A stretch of DNA of 64,000 nucleotides from Macrobrachium rosenbergii (GCF_040412425.1 NC_089781.1:51807227-51871226); one strand, 5' to 3'. Shown: positions 22,247 to 33,751, numbered from the stretch's first letter. Translations and numbers: made by a program. The notes: generated by a model from the sequence alone, not told the origin.

Positions 22247-22571
22247 AGCCACCTGTGAGCCAGCATTATCCTCAAGAGAAGAGAAAACTTCAGAAGAGTA
22301 TCTCCTTGGGGAGCGGCTCAGCCTCTGAAACAGCACCCTCCTCTACTCTCCATTCTACTTCCTTCTGGACTTAATTCACCAAGTAATTGACAAACAGGCC
22401 TTGTCCTCAAAACCTACACCACTCCCTCGAGGAGCATCAGGTAGACTTCCTTTGCAGCACAGACCCTCTTCCCCAGCAGCCAGGCTTCTCCCATATACAG
22501 ATTCTGGCATCAGGGCCATGCCAGACCATAGAGCAAGGCTTCGGATGGTGCTGAAAATTCATTGTCTGTTT
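22247..22571 (+). other. Continuation of the relic interrupted by copy D
   Basis: Starts with the AGCC duplication. Contiguous with 17104 before insertion of D. No domain recognised. It ends against copia RT with a CTGTTTAACAG splice-acceptor-like stretch. Confidence 0.5.
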
Positions 22572-23711
22572 AACAGCTTGATGTAAATTCAGCCTACCTC
22601 AACAGTGGACTCAAGGAAATTATATTTTGGAACAACTTAAGGGATGTGAGGTTGCAAACAGAAAACATTTTGTTTGTAAAGTGGAGAAAAGTATCTAAAG
22701 GCTTGCCTCAAAGCGGTAGAAACTGGAGTGAAGAACTAAGCGAGAAGCTGACAAAAATGGGCATGATCAGATCTGAATTTGACCGATGCATCTACTATAA
22801 TGAAGCAAAAACAACAATTATTGGAGTTCATGCAGATGATGTTATCATTGTTGGGAATTCAGAAGATGTGATTCATTTCAAGAGAGAATTCAAGAATAAT
22901 TATGCTGTAAAAGATCCAGGAGAGGCATCAAATATTCTTTCCATAAAATACATCAGAGAAGATTCATCGACAATTCTCATTCACCAAAGAGACTACATTC
23001 TAGAAGTGCTAACAAATCAAAATCTTTGCTGAATCAAAAGGGTTGTCAACTCCATTAGTCCTAAATTTTAGACAAGAAGTCCCAGAAGATGAGAAATGTA
23101 GTGCAATAGAATACAGAGGAATCACTGGCAGCTTGTTACACCTAGTAAATTGCAATAGGCCTGACATTGCCTTTGCTACTGGAGCACTGTGCCAGAAACG
23201 ATCAGGAACCACATAAACAAGATCTGAAGAATGCAAAACTTCTGCTAAGATATCTCAAGAAGACTCAAGATTTAGTTTATTTGCTGCCAGAAAACTTTTA
23301 GAACGCCTAACAGCATGGGCGTGAGTAGTTCATGCAAATGACCATGATGGAAGAAAATTCACCACTGGTTTTGCATTTATTCTAGCAGGCGGACCAATAT
23401 CATGGAGAAGCAGGAAGCAGAGAATAACTAAACTCTCAACAAATGAAGCAGAGTACGTGGCACTTTGTGAAGCAAGAGAAGTAGTTTATTTCAGAAAGTT
23501 GCTTTGGGAACTTGGATTCAAGAATTTTGTTAACAAACCAACAGAAGTATATGTTGACAACCAGGGTGCCATAGCCTTAGCAAATGACACTCATTGTTCT
23601 GAGAGATCAAAGCACATTGACACCCAAAAGCACTTTGCACTAGAGCAAATCAACCTGAGAAAAATCAACATCCTTGAAGGTCATCTTTGCAGAGAGGAAC
23701 CCAAGAACTAA
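22572..23711 (+). pseudogene. Ty1/copia reverse transcriptase-RNase H fragment (right arm)
   Basis: LDVNSAYLNSGLKEIIF at the RT entry, then a 128-residue frame (22646-23032) with KGLPQSGRNWSEELSEKL, SEFDRCIYYNEA, GVHADDVIIVGNSEDV and VKDPGEASNIL. A second frame follows (YRGITGSLLHLVNCNRPDIAFATG), then TGFAFILAGGPISWRSRKQ and RNase H (23457-23711) with TNEAEYVALCEAR and VDNQGAIALANDTHCSERSK. It is more complete than the left-arm copy, but indels and a stop near 23030 break it. Ty1/copia polyprotein order would place Gag and integrase upstream, and both are absent. Confidence 0.87.
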
Positions 23712-23960
23712 TCACTAAGTTGGGAATATGTCTGCTGCAAAAGTGCCATTGATTCAGACAATACCTCACTTGTCACTTACAAAATAATGGTTTTATTTTT
23801 GTCAAATTTGCAAGTCTTATTTGCTAACTATTTTGCAACTATGTCTGCTGTAAAAGTGCCACTGATTTAGACAATACCTTACTTGTCACTTATACCAAAT
23901 AATGGTTTTATAATTGTCAAATTTGAAAGTTCATATTTTCCAATTATTTTTCCAATGTTA
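23712..23960 (+). repeat. Two-copy direct repeat after copia RNase H
   Basis: Units start near 23729 and 23840 (ATGTCTGCTG.AAAAGTGCCA), about 110 bp apart, diverged by around ten percent. Likely within the copia 3' region or LTR. Confidence 0.75.
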
Positions 23961-24544
23961 ATTTGTAGTTTACTTTTATTCTATTACCAATACGAATTGT
24001 TTGCATATTATACCCATCGTTATTTGCTAGTTTTTAAGTGCAGCTGTAAACTGTAAATGTTTATGTATAATCAAATCCTTTTATTACAGCATTGTATTCT
24101 CTTTATCATTTTATTCTTGTGTATTTACGCATCATTTCATGTAATTAAATATTTGCATTTACTTAGAATATTTTCTTTGCTGTAAACTGTCTATATCTGA
24201 CGTTTAAGCAAATAATTTTATCCCAGCATTGTGTCCTCTTTATCATGTTTTGTGTGCTTGCACGTCATTTCATACACTTAAATGTTTATATGTACTCGAC
24301 TAGAATATTCTGTTTGTAATGTCAAAGCAAAATATTTTTCTTATGTTTTTCCTTTTAAAATAACTTGTTTCTTTACTAAAGTTCTAGCACAACTGTTCAT
24401 CAAAGAGAGGTGTTAAAATATTTGTTTAAACATATGATTCTCAGTTTTGTCTCCTTCATAGTTTGTTTAATTTTAAATTTACCGCCTGGCATCAGCGAAC
24501 GAGATGTTAGCTCATCGGATACCAGAATATGAATAAAACTACCT
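23961..24544. other. AT-rich, no gene
   Basis: Probably the remainder of the copia LTR and the junction to M2. It contains TGTAAACTGT and TTATTACAGCATTGT-like short repeats near 24045-24235. Absent from the left arm. Confidence 0.45.
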
Positions 24545-24944
24545 GCGTTGGAGAGACACTGTAGACTCCGTAGTGAGTTGAACATTAAAAGGCATAAAGC
24601 GAAGGTGCATTTTTATTACTCCCACTCATGAAGAACGTAAGGTAGAAAGAATGTAGAAGTCGAATTAATGAAGACTATCACACTAATACATAACCACTCT
24701 GAAAAGAACATGGAACTTCAGCTGAAAGAGAAATCATTTAGTGTTGGCTTCAAGCAAATAAATCGCCCTGTCAGCTGGCATAATTCCACAGCTATGAGTT
24801 GCAATTAGCCAAAGTGGAAATCATCATGTTTTGGTTTATGAATATTTTTTTTTTAACTTTCCCTTTTCATTAAGTGTTTTAATTACGCCATTATAATGCC
24901 ACAGACCACTATCGCCTCAGGACCGTTTCACTCATCGTGTAATA
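24545..24944 (+). mobile_element. 5' LTR region of gypsy relic M2
   Basis: The last 160 bp resemble the end of the 3' LTR at 33440-33591, including AAGTGTTTTAATTACGCCATT and the CACTCATCGTGTAATA terminus. The first 240 bp are the segment that forms the fold-back in the left arm. The 5' boundary is not certain. Confidence 0.5.
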
Positions 24945-25197
24945 TCAAAATTGGTACAAGTGACCACAATAACTGGTGGCAGTGATTTGTGAGATTTTTT
25001 TGTTGGCATATAAGTTAAGTAGCCTATAGTTCAGAAAGGCGACTGAGAGAGCAAAACTCCTGAAATAGCAATGGAAATGGGTTGGGAAGGCGCAAAAATA
25101 CACAAGTTTGTGACTGAACAACAACCAGCCAGTACTGAGTGACAGAGAGAAAAAGTTGAAAAACATAGACAAGAAGCTAAGTGACATAGACAGGAAA

Positions 25198-25229
<32 letters not shown>

Positions 25230-26422
25230 CAGCAGGTTTGATGAAAAACATGATGACATAGGCACTTTGATCAAGAGCTGAAAGGTTTGAAGAAAGGCAA
25301 GGATGGCATAGGATGAGTGGGCTGTTTGTCTACTTCCATGATTAACAGGTAAAGTTTGCAACTTTTCTCTCATACATCTATTGAGGGGGCCATTCAACAT
25401 GATTGCTTCAAAAGAAAAATTCTGAGACTAGGCTAGATCAGGATGAAACTTCATATCAGTTTGTAGCTAGGCCATAAGGATATTTCAACAGGTGGACTGA
25501 AATGGCTGAATGCAGAAAGTTCGATGGTTTGGCAGATTTGCTCATCAAGGGACAGTTTGTTACCACATGTTCGACCAGGATGACACTCTTCAGGGAATGA
25601 GTACCAAAAGACATTGGTGAGTTGGTGAAGTATGCAGAACAGCACTCAGTACTTGGAGGCTCATGGGCTAAGCTTAGTGGAATGTTAAATGCCAGTGAGG
25701 AACTCTAGTGAGGGTATTAAGATACCCAAGGACTACAAGACAACCAAAAAGAAGCAAACTGACAAAGGTAAAGGCAAGTCCTAATGTGTAGCACTTGTAA
25801 AGACCAGTAGAAGTCCAAGCAAAAGGCACCTAGTGCTATGATAGTGAAAGAACTGAGAAAAGTGATGCTATCATGGTTTGTGAGGACATCAACATATCCC
25901 ATTTGGAAGATTATGTCAAAGATGGTAAGCTGAAGCTGGCAGATGAAGCTATTGTGTTAGCAGCATGCAACTGGTGAGCAGAGGAACAGGCACCATAATT
26001 TACCAGTTAATGGAGATTATGTAGACCAGGAGAAGGTATTTGTGTTACAGATAAAGTTGGCACAAGTGCTGTTGTATATCTAAACTTCGCAACTGAGGAC
26101 CAAATGACTGATTCGAAATGGGACTGTCACCTCTTAGATAAATATCACTAGTTATGCAGCTGCAAAGATTTATGTAAACACTCCATATTATGCAGGAGAG
26201 TTACATCCTGTGCCTAAATAACCCTATATATAAAATTATTCTTGCAAATGTTCCAGGCATTAAAGATCCAAAAGAAATTATTAAAGCTAAGGCTGAGATA
26301 ATTTAGATGGCAATAAGGGCAGACTAAATGGAACAAATCAGAGGGAAGTTGAACGAATCAGAGAGAAGTCATACAGGGATGGATTTAGAAAAAGGGAAGT
26401 CAAGGAAGTGGTTAATCACATG
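24945..26422 (+). pseudogene. M2 gag to protease-linker relic
   Basis: Heavily mutated. Recognisable by alignment with M1: the gag leader near 25070-25200, gag core near 25390-25700 (KILRLG, FADLLIKGQFV, EYQKTLV-like readings), and the linker near 26080-26280 with YLNFATEDQMTDSKW and NVPGIKDPKEI-like readings. It stops at 26422, where gypsy copy E was inserted, and resumes at 31503. An A-run at 25201-25228 interrupts gag. Confidence 0.6.
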
Positions 26423-26847
26423 TGTAAAGTCACCACATCGGCGCCAGTGTAGTGTTTCGGCAGCGCCATTAATTAAGTCTCCGCTGAGCATGTTTTCTTT
26501 GGTGACTTCCCATTTTCTTCAAACTCAATTAGTCACGCCTAAAACGTGCCAGGTCACGCATTTTTAATAATTTTTACTTTATGCGTATTTATACAAATGT
26601 CACACATTGTGTATCACATGTTTCTTCATTCACAGGCATCAAGACTGTATCCATATTGTAGTTCTGTATGTTTTGTATTGCAATTTGTACTCGTTCACTG
26701 CATATTATTGTTTATTGTTTCGACCTCAGGTCACAGTCAATTCCATTGTCTCTCGCGGGCTGGCGTCAGTCGGCCGCTATATAAACTGCCTGGATCTGTA
26801 ATAAAGTAGCAGTAACTTTTACCTGCTCGGTTCTTTGACACCTTACA
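26423..26847 (+). mobile_element. 5' LTR of gypsy copy E
   Basis: 425 bp, TGTAAAGTCACC to ACCTTACA. Preceded by CATG (26419-26422); the same CATG follows the 3' LTR at 31503-31506. TATATAAA at 26778-26785 and AATAAA at 26800-26805 repeat the family promoter layout. Confidence 0.93.
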
Positions 26848-26848
26848 G

Positions 26849-26861
26849 TGGTGATCCCCGG
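26849..26861 (+). other. Primer-binding site of copy E
   Basis: TGGTGATCCCCGG one base after the LTR. It fits tRNA-Trp with one mismatch (A-T for A-C at the seventh position). Confidence 0.7.
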
Positions 26862-27083
26862 AGTATCCTGGAGCCATTAGCAGACTGACACGGCGACTTA
26901 GTCTTGGCTCCAGGATTTCTCCAAAACGCTCTTAGCGGCCTAAAAACGGCGCTGTAACCAGCGTTTGAGCGTGCTGACTCTCGTCGGCATACCCCACCAG
27001 CGTCACTAAGCGGAACCACACGGCGCACGAAAAGTGCGTACTGACGCAAGTACCCCACTCCAGTAAGGGTCAAAGGAGCGAGC

Positions 27084-27974
27084 ATGGATGCGGATATCCC
27101 CTCCTTCATGCAGTTAAACGCGGACCCAGCGGACTCGGAGGTTTACCTACCTCCCATCACACCCGCGCCGCCCCTGCATCGAGGCCCTCCCGCAACTCCA
27201 CACCAGCGCCCGAACACACGACGGCCGGGCAACACAATCGCGGGCCACCCTCACCGTAAAACTGCCGCTGTTTGCGCAGGGGAACCCATCGATGTGGCTG
27301 CGCGGGGTGGAGAGCCACTTCAGAATCGCAGACCTGACGGACGAAATTCTACAGGCCGACACAGTGCTCAACGCCCTTCCGGGAGGACGTCTACAGAAAA
27401 CTCATCTCGCGAGTACCAAACACACACCCTCACATACAGCACCACAAAAGTTCCTCCTCGAAGCTTGCTCCTGCCCATCGCCGAGCGGGCTGCCCGTGCT
27501 GTCGACCTTGCCATAAACCCACGCCACGACCTCAATTCAAGAGACGCTTGGAGCATGGTCGTAGATCTCCTGTCACTACCAGACTTGGGTGGCACAAAGA
27601 AGCGGCAGGAGATAAGCTTCGCACGGGAAATCTACCTTCGCCAACTCTTCCCGGAGGTGCACGCAACCAGATCGCTCACCCCTACACCATGCCTATCGAG
27701 GACCTCATGAGACGGCGCAACATCTCACAGACTCCGTCAAGGCTTCACAGCGGCTAAAACCAGCCACACAGCCAGTCAGCTCCGTCCAGCCTGAAGAGGA
27801 CGTGAGCAGCCTGTCAACGCCATCGCCAACAGACGTCCACCGAACCACAGCAGATGGAGGTCCCGGGCTTCTGTCGCTACTACAAGTGGTTCGGAAAGGA
27901 CGCCCAAAACTGCCTGCTGCCCTGCTCGTTCGCCCGTTCAAAAAACGGGGTGGCGGCCAGCAGGACAGGCCGCC
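27084..27974 (+). pseudogene. Gypsy copy E gag
   Basis: Starts MDADIPSFMQLNADPADSEV at 27084, the same kind of start as copy C. The N-terminal block continues in another frame (SMWLRGVESHFRIADLTDEI, 27290-27350), returns to the first frame at ERAARAVDLAINPRHDLNSR, and crosses again near 27660. The zinc motif at 27860-27920 reads C-R-Y-Y...NC...C, so the His of the CHCC motif is Tyr. At least three frame breaks separate start and protease. Confidence 0.8.
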
Positions 27975-28931
27975 ATGGCAGCCGAAGAACCCAGGGCCTC
28001 AAAAACAGTAGGTTTTTACGTCCGCGACACCGTCTCTGGCAGGATGATGCTGGTCGACACAGGGGCCTTTAAATCGGTCTTCCCAGCATCCAGAGAGGAC
28101 CGCAACCAGACACCAGACCCGGCCGCTTTCCTGACGGCCGCCAACGGAACCCCCATCCCCTCCTACGGCACCAGGCCCCTGTCGATCTCCATCCTTGGCC
28201 AGAGTTACTCCTGGGACTTCATCGTCGCGGACGTAGGAACCCCACTCCTGGGGGCCGATTTTCTGGCGCATTTCGGCCTGCTAGTCGACGTGAGGCGCAA
28301 GCGCCTCCTCGATACTGACTCCTGCCGGTCTCTCCCGTTAACAGCGGGACCCAGACCCACCATCAGCGCCGTCGCCCCCCATCAGTATGCACACCTACTG
28401 TCGGAGTTCCCTGAGGTATTTAAGCCCGAGCTTCGCCAAGTCCCCGGGGCCCCAGCCAAGCACGGCATATACCATCATATAACGACTAAAGGGCCCCCGA
28501 CACATGCGAAGTTCCGCAGGCTTCCCCCTCAGCGCCTTCAGGAGGCGAAAAAAGCATTCGCGGAAATGGAGCGAATGGGCATCTGCAGGAAAGCCTCCAG
28601 TCCATGGGCCTCCCCGCTCCACATGGTGCAGAAACCGGACGGCTCCTGGAGACCCTGCGACGACTACAGGTGGCTCAACATTGCAACAGAGCCCGACCAC
28701 TACCCTCTACCCAACATGCAAGACCTCACTGCCTCCTTTCACGGGGCCAAAATATTCACTAAATTGGACCTTCTTAAATCTTATTTCCAGGTACCTGTTA
28801 CGCCAGAGGACATACCAAAGACAGCCATCATCACGCCCTTCGGGTCCTATGTGTTCGCCTTCTCCACCTTCCGGGCTGAGGAACGCCGGGGCCACCTTCC
28901 AGCGGCTCTGGACAGCATCCTGGGGACCTAA
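27975..28931 (+). pseudogene. Gypsy copy E protease and RT N-half
   Basis: A 318-residue open frame. Protease at residues about 20-115 with MMLVDTGAFKSVF (catalytic DTG intact) and LLGADFLAHFGLLVDVRRKR. The linker has VAPHQYAHLLSEFPEVFKP, and RT begins with HHITTKGPPTHAKFRRL, MERMGICRKASSPWASPLHM, PCDDYRWLN, and IFTKLDLLKSYFQVPVTPE with the first palm Asp, then TPFGSYVFAFSTF. A one-base shift after FSTF throws the remainder out of frame. The best-preserved protease of the family in this window. Confidence 0.88.
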
Positions 28932-29800
28932 AGTTCTGCGTCTGCTACGTCGACGACATTCTCATATTTTCCAGGTCTCACAGCGAACACCAGAGACACA
29001 TCAGGGCAGTCCTCCAGTGCCTCCAAAGAGAACGGCCTCGTCGTCCGTTTTGACAAGTGTACCTTCGGCGTCCAGAAAGCAGAATTCCTGGGTCACGAGG
29101 TGTCTCCGACAGGCGTCCGCCCTCTTACATCGAAAGTAGCAGCCGTAGCCAGGTTCCCGACACCCACCTCCATCAAGGCCGTCCAGGAGTTCCTTGGGAT
29201 GGTAAACTCCTACAGGCGGTTCATCCCCGGGATTGATGACACCACGGCCCCTTGACGGAAGTCCTAAAGGCCAACCGAAGTCCCTGTCTTGGGGACCCAG
29301 CCAGCAGCAGGCCTTTTCCCTGACGAAGGCCGTCCTCGCCAAGGCAACCGCCTTGGCACACCAGGATCCCAAGGCCCCCCTCCAGCTGACGACAGACGCC
29401 AGTAACGTCGCCTGCGGTGCTGTTCTGGAGCAAATCATCAACGGCGCCCCCCCAGCCCATCGCCTTCTTCAGCAAGAAGTTCAATCCCGCAGAGACCCGC
29501 TACAGCACCTTCGACAGGGGAACTCTGCGCGATGTACCGCGCAGTTCGGCACTTCAAGTTCTTCCAGGAGGGGACGCCTTCACAATCTTCACAGACCATC
29601 AGCCACTGGTTCACGCCTTCACGAAGCAGGGGACGCATGGTCTTCCAGACAGCAGCGCCACCTCTCAGCCATAGCCGAATTTACCTGTTCCGTCAGGTAC
29701 CTCCCGGCAAGAAAAATCCGTAGCAGACGCCCTCTCCAGAGTCGAGTTGAACGCAGTGCAGCTTGGTGTAGATTACCAGGACCTTGCCAGAGAACAGGCC
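28918..29800 (+). pseudogene. Gypsy copy E RT C-half and RNase H
   Basis: After the frame break: [16 protein letters not shown] box at 28940-28980, CTFGVQKAEFLGHEV, SIKAVQEFLGMVNSYRRFIP, then RNase H with LTTDASNVACGAVLEQIING (29385-29445), AFFSKKFNPAETRYSTF and the ADALSRVEL tether near 29730. The sequence is carried in alternating frames. Confidence 0.83.
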
Positions 29801-31066
29801 GCTGACCCAGAAACCCCAGCATACCGCACCGCCATCACGTCCCTCAAGTGGCGGACGTGACCCTCGCCCCGAAGGCCCCAGCCTGCTCTGCGACATCAGC
29901 ACAGGTCAGCCCCGCCCTTTGGTTCCAGCCTCACGCCGCCGCCAGGTATTCGACATAATTCACGGCCTCTCACACCCCTCCGGCAGGACCATGGCCAAAC
30001 TGCTTTCAAAAAAGTTCGTCTGGCACGGGGTGCAAAAGGACGCCACGGCCTGGGCAAAACAGTGCCTGCAGTGCCAGACCAGTAAGGTGGGTCGTCACAC
30101 GCGCAGGGGTAGGCGAGTTCCCACAGCCAGGCGCCGCCGCCACATCCACATCGACGTCGTTGGGCCCTTCCCCATCAGGCGGATCCAGATACCTCCTGAC
30201 GGTGGTAGACCGTTCGACGAGGTGGCCCGAAGCCACACCCATGCAAGAAGCCACCGCCAGCGCGTGCGCCGAGGCCCTGCTCTCCAGTTGGGTTAGCCGC
30301 CGGCGTCCCCGGACCACATCACAACCGAGTTGTGGTCTGCCCTGGCTCAACTGCTGGGAACCACGCACCACACCACCACAGCGTACAACCCAGCGGCCAA
30401 CGGCCTGGTCGAACGGTTCCACAGGTCCCTAAAGTCATCCTCATGGCCCGCTGCACCGCCGAGGACTGGAAACATCAGCTGCCGTGGGTCCTCCTCGGGT
30501 TGAGAACCGCCCCCAGAGCCGACGGCACCCCATCTGCAGCTGAACAAACCTATGGGGAACCCCTCGTGGTGCCGGGAGAGCTCGTGACGGATGAACGCCA
30601 CTCCCCATCACTGCAGAGGCTCCGCAACGTGGCCGGCAAGTTCGTCCCTTGCAGGCGCTCATACATCGACAAAGCAACCACCTTCATGCCGCCACAGCTG
30701 TCATCCGCCACCCACGTCTTCGTCAGAGTCGACGCCGTCCGTCCACCACTAACCAAGCCCTACAGGGGACCCTTCCGGCGTGCTGGAACGAAACAGCAAG
30801 GCGTTCCAGCTGGCACTCCTGGCAAGGACGACTGGGTTTCAATAGACCGGTTAAGCCCGCCTTTCTGTCGGAGAGTCCCGACAGCGACGCAGCACCCTTC
30901 CGCCCAACCGCACTCCAGCACGCTCTCACCCCGCGAGCGCGCCGCCCCAGGAAGGGACCGCCCAACCAGCAGCCTCACAGGCGGGAGACCCTCCGTTATC
31001 TTCAAGGAGCCGCGCACCCTTCAGCGTCCCAGCAGATACAGGGATTAGTCAGACGCTTCCCTCGTC
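29801..31066 (+). pseudogene. Gypsy copy E integrase
   Basis: The 170-residue frame 29784-30296 holds the zinc domain (HGLSHPSGRTMAKLLSKKF and CLQC) and the core start VVGPFPIRRIQ. LLTVVDRSTRWPEATPM follows in another frame (30190-30240). At 30313-30330 HITT joins directly to ELWSALAQLLG, so about 21 bases with the DRG catalytic Asp present in copy D are missing without loss of frame. The Glu-containing AYNPAANGLVERFHRS is intact, and the GPY/F-type module is at about 30750-30830. Pol ends in a Pro-rich tail near the LTR. Confidence 0.83.
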
Positions 31067-31079
31067 TTGGGGGAGTATT

Positions 31080-31502
31080 TGTAAAGTCACCACATCGGCG
31101 CCAGCGTAGTGTTTCGGCGGCGCCATTAATTAAGTCTCCACTGAGCATGTTTTCTTTGGTGACTTCCCATTTTCTTCAAACTCAATTAGTCACGCCTAAA
31201 ACGTGCCAGGTCACGCATTTTTAATCATTTTTACTTTATGCGTATTTATACAAATGTCACACATTGTGTATCACATGTTTCTTCATTCACAGGCATCAAG
31301 ACTGTATCCATATTGTAGTTCTGTATGTTTTGTATTGTAATTTGTACTCGTTCACTGCATATTATTGTTTATTGTTTCGACCTCAGGTCACAGTCAATTC
31401 CATTGTCTCTTGGGCCGGCGTCAGTCAGCCGCTATATAAACTGCCTGGATCTGTAATAAAGTAGCAGTAACTTTTACCTGCTCGTTTCTTTGACACCTTA
31501 CA
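31080..31502 (+). mobile_element. 3' LTR of gypsy copy E
   Basis: 423 bp, almost identical to 26423-26847 over its length. Preceded by TTGGGGGAGTATT as a polypurine tract. Followed by the CATG target duplication. Confidence 0.93.
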
Positions 31503-32330
31503 CATGGACTACAAGGTTGGTGGGAATTGAAGACTATGCAAACATCCTGACCAGCTATAGCTTGAGGAAATCAAATATAGCAGCAGTAGCTTTTGTCAAA
31601 GAAGAGAAATGACTGAGTGCAAACATCATCAAGGCAGTGGAGAAAAAAGACCACGGAATCCTAGATGAGGGCTGGTTGGAACTTCAACCACAGAAGGAAG
31701 AGGAGATCTACCAAAATGTTAATGTTAGTAGTGACTTAAGCAAGCAGCAAAAGGAGCAGGCATTGCAGTTGTTAGAGGAATACCAAGACATCTTAACCAC
31801 CATCCCAGGAAGGACTTCCTTTGGAAGACACTGCACTGAAGTGATGACAGTGCTGCCAGTCAGAGCTTTACTGTATACTAATAGGGAATGGATCCAGATA
31901 TAAGTTGAGATGCAGAGATGGGACTCACTGAAAAATCAACTTCTGCATACTGTTCTCCAGTATTGATGCGGAGGATGACAGATGGATCAAACAGAGTCTA
32001 TGAGGGTTACCATCAACTTAATGTCATAACCAAGTTTGACAAGAAACTGGTGGGAAATCCTGAGGCTATGATGGTAGACCTTCTCAATGATAGATTTTAC
32101 ACCAAGGTAGACTTGAACAAGTGGAAGAAGCATCAAAGGAGCATACAAGTCTCAAGCGGATGTTACCAGTTCAAGAGGATGCTGTTCAGACTAATGAACT
32201 CAGCAGTGATGTTCAACAGGATGATGAAGAATATGCAAATGGAAGCCAAGTACACTGACCATTTTGTGGACAAGGTGTTAACTCATGCAGCTGAAATAAG
32301 ACTGCCATGGAATAACCAAAGCTGATGAAG
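31503..32330 (+). pseudogene. M2 reverse transcriptase relic
   Basis: Continues M2 after copy E. The 88-residue frame 31637-31903 has VNVSSDLSKQQKEQALQLLE and YQDILTTIPGRTSFG, the pre-RT block of gypsy elements. The next frame (31918-32325) has STSAYCSPVLMRRMTDGSNR, YEGYHQLNVITKFD, DLLNDRFYTKVDLNKWK (first palm Asp), GCYQFKRMLFRLMNSAVMFN. The YxDD box is replaced by a degraded HFVDK. Strongly decayed. Confidence 0.8.
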
Positions 32331-32957
32331 ATCTAAGACACAGCTCCACCAAGAACTAAAATGTAAGTGAGATGACTCCCAGGTTTGACAGAAGTTTGTG
32401 AACAGCTAAGCATATCCTGCAGCACCTTTGACAAACCTAGTGAAGAAGAGACAACCAAAGAAGGTGGGGTAGGGATCCACTACATAAGGTATTTGATGGA
32501 CTGAAGCAGGCTTTAGGAAATGCATTGATTCTATAATTATTGGCTCTCAATAGAACTTCATCATAAGGACAGATGCACTGAATGAAGGATAGGAAACAAG
32601 CTACTACAAGAGTTTGCGGATGGCATATTTCTATTTGCCTATGCAAGCCGGAAACTCAATAAAAACAAGCACAACTATTGCACCATTGAAAAGGAGTGTC
32701 TAGTGATAATATTTGCACTAAAAAGATTCCCTCTGTACATGTATAGAGTAGATATCGTCTGTATTCCTCTACACTTGTATTGGGTAGATATTGTGATACA
32801 GACACAATACAGCCCACTTTAATACGTTCATATTGCAAAGTCAAAAGTTCAGAGGTCATAAGGTCGCCTGTAGCACTCCTGAACTACATGTTTCAAGTGG
32901 AAAGGATTCCAGGAAAGTTCAGCATTGGGAGAGATTACCTCAGCAGGCTAAATTGAG
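32331..32957 (+). pseudogene. M2 RNase H relic
   Basis: Many stops. Readable pieces: FDGLKQALGNALIL, a YASRKLNKNKHNYCTIEKEC-like stretch (32640-32700), and NYMFQVERIPGKFSIGRDYLSRLN ending near 32957, the usual end of the RNase H/tether. No integrase follows before the LTR. Confidence 0.6.
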
Positions 32958-32996
32958 AAAAAATTTAATTAAGTAGATTTTTAAGCTAGGGTGCAT

Positions 32997-33591
32997 TGTA
33001 TAGTTCCCCCTAGCACCATTTCCTGTTACAGTTTTGAAAAGATAAAATTATTTTTTCTTATAATCCAGAACCATTCATATATGTTAATTTCAGTAACTTT
33101 AGTTTGAAGAAACAACCATTTATATAGATATCACTGAAATTTTATTGACTGTAATTACTTTATACTTAAAATTATGTTAGTTACCCTTTTCTTAAGGGTA
33201 TTACATAATCTTTTTATTCAATAATCAGATCCATTTGTGGTAACGTAAGCACATGCTGCAATTATTGTAAACTGAATCAACAATATATAACGACTAAGGA
33301 TGAGAGGAGATAGCAGCAGAGCTGGGAAGGCAGAAAGAAACCCTGATGTCACCCTAGTCGTCTCAAACAGAATGTAGTACTTCAATTACTCCAGCATTAC
33401 CTGGGAGTGAGGAGCCATTCTAGAGAAACTGACATCTGCGAGTTATGATCTGCCGAATTGAAAATCATTAGGTTTTAGTTTTCAAAAATTTGTTTTTTTA
33501 ATTTTCATCTTTTATTAAGTGTTTAATCATACCATTATATTGCCAAAGGCAACTACCAGCACAGGGCCCTCTTTTCACTCATTGTGTAACA
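32997..33591 (+). mobile_element. 3' LTR of M2 (candidate)
   Basis: 595 bp from TGTATAGTTCCCCC, after an AAGCTAGGG purine stretch, to TTGTGTAACA. The opening matches 9346 (M1) and the end matches 24785-24944 (M2 5' LTR). No flanking duplication could be confirmed. Confidence 0.55.
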
Positions 33592-33751
33592 CCTGTTCCC
33601 TTGTAATTGGTGCAATTAAAACAAAGCAACAAAAAATATAGAGAATTTATTCACAATGCTCTAAATGATGTTTCACTTCAGGCTGTTCATCACTCATGGA
33701 AGTGGTCTGACAGGGGTCCTTTCCTTAGAACAGTTCCTTTCATGGAGTGAA

